DNA of 15,496 nucleotides from 40CM-2-70-7 sp035279865. Lineage in GTDB: Bacteria > Gemmatimonadota > Gemmatimonadetes > Gemmatimonadales > GWC2-71-9. Positions 1 to 7,390 of this stretch are shown piece after piece (the stretch's first letter is position 1; each line of letters starts with the position of its first letter). Location: NCBI GenBank assembly GCA_035279865.1, contig DATEGY010000214.1:1-15496 (forward strand), read 5' to 3'. Under the pieces are notes generated by a model that was not told the origin of the DNA, did no database searches, and was given only the letters and a program-made list of their open reading frames with translations. The position numbers and the translations under genes were made by a program.

Positions 1-429
1 CTGCTGGGTGACGGCCAGGGACCGCATCCGGTCCGCCTCGAGCCAGAGCGCCAGGTTCAGGCGGTTGGAGGGCAGGGTCTCGTAGTAGTTCGTATAGTCG
101 TCGTGGGTCGAGCCGTTCTCGTCGCCGCCCGCGCGCTCGACGTACTTGAAGTGCTCCGCTTTCCCGACATGCGCCGATCCCTGGAACATCATGTGCTCGA
201 AGAGATGGGCGAAACCGGAGAGCTTGGGCCGCTCGTTGCGGGCACCAACGCGATACCAGAGGTCGACCGTCACCACCGGCGTCGCGTGTTCTTCGGCGTA
301 GATGACCTGTAAGCCGTTCGCCAGGCGGAAGGAATCGAGTGCTACGGCGCCGACCACCTGCTGTGCGGCGCCTGGCCGGGCCAGCAGCAGGCCGGCGGTC
401 AGGAGAAGGGAAAACCGTGCGACACGCAT
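1..429 (-). CDS. M16-family zinc metallopeptidase, N-terminal part (runs off the left edge)
   Basis: This is the first 143 codons of a secreted M16 (pitrilysin/insulinase-like) zinc protease; the rest lies beyond base 1. M16 proteins act in the periplasm or at the cell surface and degrade peptides. Residues 1-22 form a signal peptide (MRVARF, hydrophobic LLLTAGLLL, then GAAQ). The inverted zinc motif HxxEH is present as HLFEH at residues 75-79, inside the usual context GFAHLFEHMMFQGS. The next conserved block (GGDENGSTHDDYTNYY, 101-116) is also typical. A distal zinc-binding glutamate should lie outside the window. The ATG at 429 is chosen because it gives the signal peptide; GAGGG lies about 11 bases upstream. 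It sits 41 bp after the amidohydrolase stop, so it may be the last operon gene or have its own promoter. Family assignment is firm; substrate is unknown. Confidence 0.93.
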   Translation of the reverse strand, partial: MRVARFSLLLTAGLLLARPGAAQQVVGAVALDSFRLANGLQVIYAEEHATPVVTVDLWYRVGARNERPKLSGFAHLFEHMMFQGSAHVGKAEHFKYVERAGGDENGSTHDDYTNYYETLPSNRLNLALWLEADRMRSLAVTQQ

Positions 430-470
430 CGGAGCGCGCTCCCTCGAAGGAAAGGCGGTTGGGTACTGCT

Positions 471-1346
471 TCAGGTCCGCTGGGGGACGGCGGGAAAGAG
501 CGCCAGCGGGTTGGTTTCAAGAATCGCCCGTTTCTGGTCGTCCGGGAGGGACAGGCTCAGAAACTGGTCGACATTCTGCTTCAGGTCCTTCACGCCCGGA
601 CTGGGCCAGTCGGTGCCCCACACGGTCTTCCGGGAAATCTCCCCGAGACGCGGAAAGTACTCCAGGAGTTTCGCGGGCGGAATCCCGGAAACGTCGAGCC
701 ACACATTCCTATGACGCCGGAGGACGAAGAACGCCTCTTCCATGTAGAGGGGCCGGCCGCCGTGCGCCATGAGGATCTTGAGGTCCGGAAAATCGATCGC
801 GACATCGTCCAGCTCCATGGGATTCCCGTACTTGGATCTGGCTCCTGGGAAGATGCTGGTACCCGTATGGACCATGACGGGCAGACCCCGTTCTTCACAG
901 CGGCGGTAGATGGCGCCGAGCGCGTCGAGTCCCTCGGTATAGGCGTTGGCGGTGACGAGCTGATGCGGTGGATGGATCTTCAGGCAGCGGATCCCCAGGT
1001 CCACCAGGCGGTCCACGTCGCCCCTGGGGTCCTTGGTGAATCGCGGGTGCACGCCGCCGTAGGGCATCAGCCGTTCGGGGCTGGCCTGTGCGTATTTCGC
1101 GATGAAGGTGTTCGTGGTCTCGGTGAATCCCATCACGTCGGGGCTCGTGTAGTTCACCATCCCCACCCGCCAGACCCCCGACCGGTCCATGACCTCGAGC
1201 AGGACCTTGGGGTCGTCCATCATCGACAGCAGGAAGGCCCAGTGGTCTTCCTTGCCCTTCCGCATCGCGTCCTGCACCGCGGGCTTCAGGTCCCGCCAGG
1301 GCTGGATGTGCACATGGACGTCGGTGACGCGGGTCAGTCGCTCCAC
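471..1346 (-). CDS. Amidohydrolase-2 (TIM-barrel metal-dependent hydrolase)
   Basis: A 291-aa protein of the amidohydrolase-2 group, which includes decarboxylases such as ACMSD and hydrolases acting on aromatic or lactone-like acids. Visible metal and active-site residues are HVH at 11-13, KIHPPH with Lys123, His160 in VMVHTG, His195 in MAHGG, and Asp246 in GTDWPSPG. The length fits the family. The GTG start at 1346 lies inside the end of the upstream dehydrogenase gene (13-bp overlap), so translation is probably coupled. As the last tightly linked gene of an aromatic acyl-CoA operon it may process a ring-derived acid or release a side product, but this is inference. The family is too broad to name a substrate or to tell hydrolase from decarboxylase. 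Confidence 0.88.
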   Translation of the reverse strand: MERLTRVTDVHVHIQPWRDLKPAVQDAMRKGKEDHWAFLLSMMDDPKVLLEVMDRSGVWRVGMVNYTSPDVMGFTETTNTFIAKYAQASPERLMPYGGVHPRFTKDPRGDVDRLVDLGIRCLKIHPPHQLVTANAYTEGLDALGAIYRRCEERGLPVMVHTGTSIFPGARSKYGNPMELDDVAIDFPDLKILMAHGGRPLYMEEAFFVLRRHRNVWLDVSGIPPAKLLEYFPRLGEISRKTVWGTDWPSPGVKDLKQNVDQFLSLSLPDDQKRAILETNPLALFPAVPQRT

Positions 1347-2221
1347 GGATAGAACCCCTGACCGGTTTTCTTGCCCAGCTCTCCCTTGGCCACCTTGTCT
1401 TTCAGGATCGCGGGGGGAGCATAGTGAGGGAGATTGAGCTCCTGGTGGAGGTAGTTCGCGATTGCGAGCCGGACGTCGAGCCCCACCAGGTCCGTGAGCT
1501 TGAGCGGCCCCATCGGATGGTTGTAGCCCAGCTCCATCGCCTTGTCGATATCGGCGGCGGAGGCGACGCCTTGCTCGAGCATGCGCATGGCCTCGAGTCC
1601 GAGCACCACCCCCAGCCGGCTCGACGCAAATCCGGGCGAGTCCTTGACGAGGATCGGCTCTTTGCCCAGGACGCGGGCTAAGGCCGTCGCGCGTTCCACC
1701 TGCGGGGCGCCGGTGCGGCCGTGGGTGACGATCTCCACCAGCTTCATGAGGTGGACGGGGTTGAAGAAGTGCATCCCCAGGAGACGCCAGGGTTCCTTCA
1801 GCGCGGCGGCGATCTGGCCTACTGAGAGTGATGACGTGTTCGTCGCGAGCAACGCCCCGTCCGGAGCTTCCCGTTCCACCTCGGCGAAGATCCGCTGCTT
1901 GACCGCCATCTGCTCGACCACCGCCTCGATCACGACGTCCGCGTGGCGCACCGCCGGGGCCAGCTTGGACTCGAACACCAGGCGTTCATGAACGGCCGCC
2001 CGATCGTGCTCCGACAGCTTGCCGCGCTTCAGCCCGCCCGCGAGAAGCGACTCGATCTTGGTCCGCGCGCCATCCAGCACGGTTTCGTTCACGTCCGTGA
2101 GCGTCACCTGGCAGCCGGCGAGGGCCGAGACGTAGGCGATGCCGTGGCCCATGGTACCGGCGCCGACCACGGTGACCTGCCAGGACGTGTCGGGAGCGGT
2201 GGAGTCGGTCGGGGCCGTCAC
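1334..2221 (-). CDS. 3-hydroxyacyl-CoA (3-hydroxybutyryl-CoA-type) dehydrogenase
   Basis: A 295-aa NAD-dependent dehydrogenase oxidising L-3-hydroxyacyl-CoA to 3-ketoacyl-CoA, the step before thiolysis. The Rossmann motif GAGTMGHG begins at residue 20. The family signature HFFNPVHLMKLVEI supplies catalytic His151 and Glu163. The C-terminal helical domain contains ELGYNHPMGPLKLTDLVGLD. The conserved segment after DSPGF reads ASSRLG rather than the textbook IVNRLL, which I recall as a common subfamily variant. Start: the reading frame is open further upstream, but the GTG at 2221 gives a normal N-terminus and overlaps the upstream GDPD stop as GTGA. It plays the PaaH/PaaC role if the operon degrades a dehydroadipyl-CoA-like intermediate. 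A fatty-acid or polyhydroxybutyrate role is also possible on sequence alone. Confidence 0.93.
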   Translation of the reverse strand: MTAPTDSTAPDTSWQVTVVGAGTMGHGIAYVSALAGCQVTLTDVNETVLDGARTKIESLLAGGLKRGKLSEHDRAAVHERLVFESKLAPAVRHADVVIEAVVEQMAVKQRIFAEVEREAPDGALLATNTSSLSVGQIAAALKEPWRLLGMHFFNPVHLMKLVEIVTHGRTGAPQVERATALARVLGKEPILVKDSPGFASSRLGVVLGLEAMRMLEQGVASAADIDKAMELGYNHPMGPLKLTDLVGLDVRLAIANYLHQELNLPHYAPPAILKDKVAKGELGKKTGQGFYPWSD

Positions 2222-2913
2222 GTGAGCGCGTCGACCACGCGTCGCGCGCGATCCGGGTAGTTGGTGCAGAGCCCGTTCACGCCCTGTGAGGCCAGCCGGG
2301 AGAGGTCGGAGATTTCGTTCGGCGTCCAGGCGATCACACCATACCCGGCGTCCTGGACCTCCTCCACCAGGGCCGCGTCGATCATGGCCTGGTCCTGCCA
2401 GAGGACCTGGGCGCCGGCCGCACGGACCTGGGCGACGTTGTCGTCGAGGTAGGAGGCCGACAGCACGCCTGCCGGCAGCTTGGGACGCTGGCGGCGGAGC
2501 CGCTGGATGATGCGGTGGTCGAACGCATGGACGGCGTACCCCGAGGGATTGGGGCCCGCGTCCAGCGTCGCAAAGAGCTGTCCGTCCCATTGCGGCGGGA
2601 GCGTCTTCACCTCGACGAAGACCCGCAGTCGCTCGCCCGCCGCGACGAAGGCCTGCGCGAGGGTGGGCACGGCCTCGCCGTTCGGCAGCTTGAGCCTGGC
2701 GATGTCGGCCGCGGTGGATCGCGCGATGACGGTGCCGTTGATCGCCGGATCGTGATGCACGATCAGCGCGCCGTCGGTGGTGGCATGGATGTCCAGCTCG
2801 ATGCCGTCGGCACCCAGCGCGCCCGCCTTCTTGAAGGCGGCGATCGAGTTTTCATACTCTGCGCCCGAGGCGCCCCGGTGCGCGATGACGAGCGGCTTGC
2901 CGGCCACGGTCAT
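2218..2913 (-). CDS. Glycerophosphodiester phosphodiesterase (GDPD family)
   Basis: A 231-aa cytoplasmic UgpQ-like GDPD; no signal peptide. The family hydrolyses glycerophosphodiesters to glycerol-3-phosphate and an alcohol. Catalytic and metal residues are recognisable: HRG at 12-14 with E21 N22 nearby, ELD at 39-41, HHD at 53-55, and EVK at 101-103; the C-terminal AWTPN block is also present. The ATG overlaps the preceding oxygenase stop as ATGA and its own stop overlaps the next start as GTGA, so it is translationally locked between two catabolic genes. That is an odd position for a phospholipid-turnover enzyme. It may simply be hitch-hiking, or may act on a phosphodiester substrate linked to the pathway; nothing in the sequence decides this. 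Confidence 0.93.
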   Translation of the reverse strand: MTVAGKPLVIAHRGASGAEYENSIAAFKKAGALGADGIELDIHATTDGALIVHHDPAINGTVIARSTAADIARLKLPNGEAVPTLAQAFVAAGERLRVFVEVKTLPPQWDGQLFATLDAGPNPSGYAVHAFDHRIIQRLRRQRPKLPAGVLSASYLDDNVAQVRAAGAQVLWQDQAMIDAALVEEVQDAGYGVIAWTPNEISDLSRLASQGVNGLCTNYPDRARRVVDALT

Positions 2914-4028
2914 GCCAGCGAGTCAGCCTTCTTCGGCTCGATCCAGTCCGGTTCCTTCTCCACGTCTTTGACTACCTGGATGTCCGCCAACCGGGGCAAC
3001 ACCGACTCCAGATAGGCCGGGTACTTGTCAGCGTCGATCGGCTCGCCGTCCACGGTCCAGAACTGCTTGGCGTACATACCGATCCGGCGGTTGAACTTGA
3101 GGGACGGCACTTTGAGCTGCCGCTCCCGCTCCGGAATGAACATGTTGAGGCGCTCCACCAGCTTCGAAATCTCCTGGCGGTACAGCTCACGAGAGAGCTC
3201 GTTCAGCTTGGCCTTGTCCGGCTCGCTCTGGTGCTCCCGCTCGTCATAGCGGCCCTTCAGGCCCCACACATAGGCCCAGTGCGCCGAGGAGGAGTGATCG
3301 GTCCCGAACAGGTCGAACGCCGTCGGGATCCACTTATAGAAGAACCGCTGAATCACTTCGGGGGGCATCTTGCCCGCCTTCACGATCCGGAGCAGTCCGT
3401 TGTTCCCGGTGCCCAGGTGGAACGACTCCTCCTTCAGCATGGGACCCATGGAGCGGGAGAGCGGGTCGAAGGCCGAGTAGGACAGCATCTTGAGCTGGAA
3501 CTTGCCATCGCGGTCGATGAACTGCGTGTAGGTGAAGAAGTCCAGCCAGTTGTTCACGATCTCGTTGAAGGAGCCGAGGAGGCGCTCACCCTCGTCGGCG
3601 CGGCGCTCGAGGAGTTTGGCCGCTTCGCGCCGGCCCTCGTCTCCGAAGTGCGTGCAGAGCAGGTACGACATCTGCCACCCGTGCCGCATTTCCTCGGTCA
3701 TCACCCGCATCAGGGAGAGCAGGTCGTAGTCCGAAGGCGCGTGCGTGAGCAGGTTGCGCTGCTGTTCCACCGAGGCAAACTCGGTGTCACCCTGGTAGAC
3801 GATGAGGTTGAGCAGGGCGTCCCGGATGCGCTGGTCGGGAATATGCATGACCGTGGGCCACTTCCGCTGGCCTTTGTAGTGCCCGAATTCGATGTGCGGA
3901 ACCTCTTGATCGCCGAATTTCGCGTCGAACGTGAAATTGCGGAGCTCGCCCTGCGGCAGGCCGATCGAATCCTGCCAGTAGCGGAAGTAATCCTTCCAGT
4001 CGTCGAAATTGCCGAGCTTCCGGACCAT
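2910..4028 (-). CDS. BoxB/PaaA-like diiron oxygenase (phenylacetic acid catabolic protein family)
   Basis: A 372-aa ferritin-fold diiron protein most like benzoyl-CoA 2,3-epoxidase BoxB and more distantly PaaA. Such enzymes epoxidise the ring of an aromatic acyl-CoA with O2. Iron-binding ExxH motifs occur at E113-H116 (EEMRH) and E201-H204 (EESFH), with Glu88 and Glu156 as candidate further ligands. The segment DRDGKFQL (172-179), followed by SAFDPLSRS, matches what I recall of BoxB. It is roughly 100 residues shorter than typical BoxB, lacking much of the N-terminus, and somewhat longer than PaaA. The frame stays open far upstream; ATG 4028 is chosen for its AAGGA Shine-Dalgarno and because the upstream frame is the antisense-like shadow of the hydratase gene. 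No PaaB-E or BoxA partners are nearby. Family is firm, substrate is not. Confidence 0.85.
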   Translation of the reverse strand: MVRKLGNFDDWKDYFRYWQDSIGLPQGELRNFTFDAKFGDQEVPHIEFGHYKGQRKWPTVMHIPDQRIRDALLNLIVYQGDTEFASVEQQRNLLTHAPSDYDLLSLMRVMTEEMRHGWQMSYLLCTHFGDEGRREAAKLLERRADEGERLLGSFNEIVNNWLDFFTYTQFIDRDGKFQLKMLSYSAFDPLSRSMGPMLKEESFHLGTGNNGLLRIVKAGKMPPEVIQRFFYKWIPTAFDLFGTDHSSSAHWAYVWGLKGRYDEREHQSEPDKAKLNELSRELYRQEISKLVERLNMFIPERERQLKVPSLKFNRRIGMYAKQFWTVDGEPIDADKYPAYLESVLPRLADIQVVKDVEKEPDWIEPKKADSLA

Positions 4029-4042
4029 CAGGGCGTTCCTTT

Positions 4043-4783
4043 CTAGAGTGACCCGGCGATGCGCTCGCGCGCGTCCGGTGTAGCGAACAGCTCCCGTTGC
4101 GTGGTCATTTCCCACTCGAGCATCTGGGCCAGCGTCCGCCCCTCGCTCGCGTACAGTCCCGTCTTGGTGCGCCGCACCGCGTCGACCGGTTGGCCGGCCC
4201 ACAGCCTGGCCACCTCGGATACCCGCGCCATGAGGCGCTCGGCCGGGACCAGTTCCTGGAAGAGGCCGAGTGCCAGGGCCTCCTGTGCGCCGACCATGCG
4301 CGCACTCCAGACCAGCTCGAGGGCCCGGGCGGTGCCGACGGTGCGGGGGAGAAAGAAACTCCCGCCCCAGTCCACACCGAGTCCCAGCTTGTGAAAGACC
4401 TGCCCGATTTTCGCCTGATCCGCGGCGACGCGGTAATCGCAGGCGAGGGCGAGGTTGGCTCCCCCTCCGGCCGCCGCGCCGTTCACCGCCGCGATCACCG
4501 GCTGCGGGGCGTTCCGGATCAGCTGGGCGATCCGCGCCCCACTCTCCACCAGCTGATTGCCCTCTCGTCCCAGGACCTTGAGATCCGCTCCGGCGCAGAA
4601 CCCGCGCCCCGCGCCCGTGATGACGATCACGCGCACGTGAGCCGAGCCGGACACCGTCTCGAGCGCGGCGATCAGGTCCTGGCACAGCTCGACGTCCAGG
4701 GCGTTGAGCTTGTCGGGGCGGTGCAGGGTGAGTGTCGCGATGCCCTCCGCGATCTCCACGAGCACCTTGTCATACGCCGCCAC
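4043..4783 (-). CDS. Enoyl-CoA hydratase/isomerase, PaaG-like
   Basis: A 246-aa crotonase-fold protein. The oxyanion-hole segments are GAGRGFCAGADL (57-68) and AAVNGAAAGGGANLALACD (98-116). The two hydratase glutamates are absent: the position after the triple glycine is Ala-Asn, and the later site has LGLGVDWGGSFFLPR with Asp138. An aspartate in this place is the catalytic residue of PaaG-type isomerases (1,2-epoxyphenylacetyl-CoA isomerase and dehydroadipyl-CoA isomerase), so isomerisation is more likely than hydration. The GTG start at 4783 shares one base with the thiolase stop (TAGTG); the frame is open further upstream but this start fits the crotonase N-terminus. It ends 14 bp before the oxygenase gene, and an isomerase acting on the oxygenase product fits the order. 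Confidence 0.88.
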   Translation of the reverse strand: MAAYDKVLVEIAEGIATLTLHRPDKLNALDVELCQDLIAALETVSGSAHVRVIVITGAGRGFCAGADLKVLGREGNQLVESGARIAQLIRNAPQPVIAAVNGAAAGGGANLALACDYRVAADQAKIGQVFHKLGLGVDWGGSFFLPRTVGTARALELVWSARMVGAQEALALGLFQELVPAERLMARVSEVARLWAGQPVDAVRRTKTGLYASEGRTLAQMLEWEMTTQRELFATPDARERIAGSL

Positions 4784-5949
4784 TACACGCGCTCCACGAT
4801 CACCGCGATGCCCTGTCCCACGCCGATGCACATCGTCACCAGGCCGTAGCGGCCTCCGGTGCGCTTCAGCGCATGCGCCAGCGTCGCCAGGATCTTGGCG
4901 CCGGTGCAGCCGAGCGGGTGGCCGAGGGCGATGCCGCCGCCGTAGATGTTGACCTTGGCGGGGTCGAGCGACAGATCACGGATACAGGCGAGGGCCTGTG
5001 CCGCGAATGCCTCGTTCAGCTCCACGAGGTCGAGCTGGTGCGCCTTGAGTCCCGCACGCGCGAGCGCCTTCTGCGTCGCGGGGATGGGGCCCAGTCCCAT
5101 CACGCTCGGATCGACGCCGGCGACGGCGCTGGCCACGATGCGGGCGATAGGCTTCCTGGGAGATGAGGTGATCAGGAGAGCGGCCGCGCCGTCATTGATG
5201 CCGCTCGACGATCCGGCGGTGACGGTCCCGTTCTTCTTGAAGGCCGGCTTGAGAGTCGAAAGCTTTTCGGCCGTCGTACCCGCACGGGGATATTCGTCTT
5301 TGGTGAACGTCGAACCGTCGGCGAGCGGGACCGGAACCAGCTCATCGGTGAATACACAGGCCTGCTGTGCTTCCGCGGCCCGGCGCTGACTCTCCGCCGA
5401 GAACGCATCCTGCTCAGCCCGCGAGATCCGGTACTGCTCCGCCACCCTCTCGGCGGTTTCCCCGAGGGAGATGGTCCAGTCGGGCTTGAGTCTGGGATTG
5501 ATGAAGCGCCAGCCGACGGTGGTGTCCGCGATCTCGGGGGCCTTCCGGCTCCAGGGTTCCGAGGACTTGAGCATGACCGTCGGAGCCCGCGTCATCGATT
5601 CCACGCCGCCTGCGATGAACCGCTCGCCTTCGCCCGCCTTGATGGCATGCGTCGCCGCGATCACGGCCTGAAGTCCCGATCCGCAGAGGCGGTTTACGGT
5701 CTGTCCCGGTACTGCCACGGGGAGTCCCGCGAGGAGCAGGGCCATGCGCGCGACGTTGCGGTTGTCTTCCCCTGACTGGTTGGCACAGCCGAGGATGACG
5801 TCGTCGATCAGCGAAGGATCGACGCCCGATCGCTCGACCACCGCCTTGATGGGAACGGCCGCCAGGTCATCGGCCCGCACGCCCGCGAGCGACCCGCCGT
5901 GCTTGCCCACGGGGGTTCTCAGCGCAACCTCGATGAACGCGTCTTTCAT
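4783..5949 (-). CDS. Acetyl-CoA acyltransferase / 3-ketoacyl-CoA thiolase (PaaJ/PcaF/FadA type)
   Basis: A 388-aa degradative thiolase that cleaves 3-ketoacyl-CoA with CoA. All catalytic elements are present: nucleophile Cys89 in NRLCGSG, the NEAFA block (312-316), His344 in GGGIALGHPLGCTGA, and Cys374 in CIGVGQG. Length is normal for the family. In the context of this operon it would release acetyl-CoA and succinyl-CoA from 3-oxoadipyl-CoA, but fatty-acid chain length specificity cannot be read from sequence. The ATG at 5949 lies 4 bp after the aldehyde dehydrogenase stop; the ORF is open upstream of it without similarity, so this start is preferred. It overlaps the next gene by one base. 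Confidence 0.93.
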   Translation of the reverse strand: MKDAFIEVALRTPVGKHGGSLAGVRADDLAAVPIKAVVERSGVDPSLIDDVILGCANQSGEDNRNVARMALLLAGLPVAVPGQTVNRLCGSGLQAVIAATHAIKAGEGERFIAGGVESMTRAPTVMLKSSEPWSRKAPEIADTTVGWRFINPRLKPDWTISLGETAERVAEQYRISRAEQDAFSAESQRRAAEAQQACVFTDELVPVPLADGSTFTKDEYPRAGTTAEKLSTLKPAFKKNGTVTAGSSSGINDGAAALLITSSPRKPIARIVASAVAGVDPSVMGLGPIPATQKALARAGLKAHQLDLVELNEAFAAQALACIRDLSLDPAKVNIYGGGIALGHPLGCTGAKILATLAHALKRTGGRYGLVTMCIGVGQGIAVIVERV

Positions 5950-5953
5950 ATCT

Positions 5954-7390
5954 CTAGGCGAGACTGGTCCACACGGTCTTGGTTTCCAGATAGCCGTCCA
6001 ACGCATCCACGCCGAGATCTCGCCCAAATCCCGACGCCTTAAAGCCGCCGAACGGCGCGCCCGAGTCGTAGAAGTTGTACGAGTTGATCCAGACCGTGCC
6101 GGCGCGGATTGCCTTCGCGGCGCGATGGGCCTTCCCCACATCCTTGGTCCAGATGCCGGCGGCGAGCCCGTAGATGGTCCGGTTCGCGAGCGCGACACCG
6201 GAGTCGAAGTCGTCGAAGGACATCACAGCGAGGACGGGCCCGAAGATCTCTTCCCGCGCGATCGTCATCTCGGGCTGGACCTTGTCGAACACGGTGGCTT
6301 CGACGAAGTACCCCTTGCCGTTCGGCTTTACCGCCTTGCCGCCCGCGACGAGGGACGCCCCTTCGTCCAGTCCCTTTTTCACGTACCCCAGCACTGTCTC
6401 CTGTTGTTTCTTCGAGACCAGCGCACCCATCCGCGTATTCTTGTCCAGCGGGTCGCCGGGGGTCAGCTTCTTCGCGCCTTCGGCCAGCTGATCCACCACT
6501 TGGTCGTGCACGCTCTTCTCCACCAGGAGCCGGGAGCCGGCGGCGCAGACCTCGCCCTTTCCGTAAAAAATCCCGGTCTGGGCGCCGCGCACCGCGGCCT
6601 TGAGGTCCGCGTCCGCGAAAATCACGTTCGGACTCTTGCCGCCGAGCTCGAGCGTGATCCGCTTATTCGTCTCGGCCGCCATCTTCATGATCTGACGCCC
6701 GACTTCGGTCGACCCCGTGAAGGAGATCTTGTCCACGTCGGGATGTTTGACCAGCGCCGCGCCCGCCGTCGACCCGCCGCCCGCCAGCACGTTGAACGCG
6801 CCCGGCGGGAAACCCGCTTCGAGAATCAGCTCGGCGAAGAGCAGGGCGGTGAGGGGCGTCTCGGAGGCCGGCTTCAGGATCATGGTGCAGCCCGCGGCCA
6901 GCGCCGGCGCGAACTTCCAGCTCGCGATGTTGAGCGGGAAATTCCAGGGCACGATGGCGCCGACCACGCCGATCGGCTCGCGGAGGGTGTAGGTGAAGAA
7001 CGGGCCCTCTACGGGAAGCGTCTCACCGGTGATCTTGTCGCACCACCCGGCGTAGTACCGCAGCGTGTTCACCGTCATCGAAAGCTCGATCTTCGACTCG
7101 AAGAGCGTCTTGCCGTTGTGGGCGGTCTCGAGCCGGGCGAACTCGTCCAGGCGGGATTCGAGGAGATCGGCCGTCTTGAAGAGCAGCCGTCCCCGCTTCC
7201 GCGCAGGCATCCCGCGCCAGGCATCGGATTCGAAGCAGGCGCGCGCGGCCTTCACCGCGGCGTCGGCATCCGTCGCATCGCCCAGCGCCACCTCGGCGAT
7301 AATCTCTTCGGTGGCCGGGTTCTCCACCGGAAAGCGCTTCCCGGAGAGGGCGGGGCGCCACTCGTTATTGATGAAGAGATCGGTTTTCAC
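5954..7390 (-). CDS. NAD(P)-dependent aldehyde dehydrogenase
   Basis: A 478-aa class-I-type aldehyde dehydrogenase oxidising an aldehyde to the acid. Conserved residues are Asn150 (PWNFP), Lys173 (LKPASETPL), the FTGSTEVG cofactor loop (224-231), general base Glu248 in LELGGKSPN, nucleophile Cys282 in GEVCAAGSR, and EEIFGPV near the C-terminus. It resembles phenylacetaldehyde, betaine-aldehyde and semialdehyde dehydrogenases and lacks any fused hydratase domain, so it is not full-length PaaZ. Within the operon it could oxidise the ring-opened semialdehyde, as BoxD or the PaaZ N-domain do, or feed in the acid from an aldehyde. The GTG start overlaps the upstream hydratase stop as GTGA, indicating coupling. 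The class is certain and the substrate is open. Confidence 0.94.
   Translation of the reverse strand: MKTDLFINNEWRPALSGKRFPVENPATEEIIAEVALGDATDADAAVKAARACFESDAWRGMPARKRGRLLFKTADLLESRLDEFARLETAHNGKTLFESKIELSMTVNTLRYYAGWCDKITGETLPVEGPFFTYTLREPIGVVGAIVPWNFPLNIASWKFAPALAAGCTMILKPASETPLTALLFAELILEAGFPPGAFNVLAGGGSTAGAALVKHPDVDKISFTGSTEVGRQIMKMAAETNKRITLELGGKSPNVIFADADLKAAVRGAQTGIFYGKGEVCAAGSRLLVEKSVHDQVVDQLAEGAKKLTPGDPLDKNTRMGALVSKKQQETVLGYVKKGLDEGASLVAGGKAVKPNGKGYFVEATVFDKVQPEMTIAREEIFGPVLAVMSFDDFDSGVALANRTIYGLAAGIWTKDVGKAHRAAKAIRAGTVWINSYNFYDSGAPFGGFKASGFGRDLGVDALDGYLETKTVWTSLA

Noticed and set aside
339..1352. 337-aa plus-strand ORF opposite the amidohydrolase
   Set aside because: It is the antisense shadow of a gene with clear active-site motifs, and its translation has low-complexity His/Val/Gly content.
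2222..2590. Upstream extension of the 3-hydroxyacyl-CoA dehydrogenase frame
   Set aside because: It reads through the GDPD gene in another frame with Pro/Arg/Gly-rich text; the GTGA junction at 2221 is a better start.
3231..4046. 271-aa plus-strand ORF opposite the oxygenase
   Set aside because: Shadow frame; the minus strand carries diiron motifs and a good start.
4029..4685. Upstream extension of the oxygenase frame (219 residues)
   Set aside because: It overlaps the PaaG-like gene and has no family similarity; ATG 4028 has a good Shine-Dalgarno.
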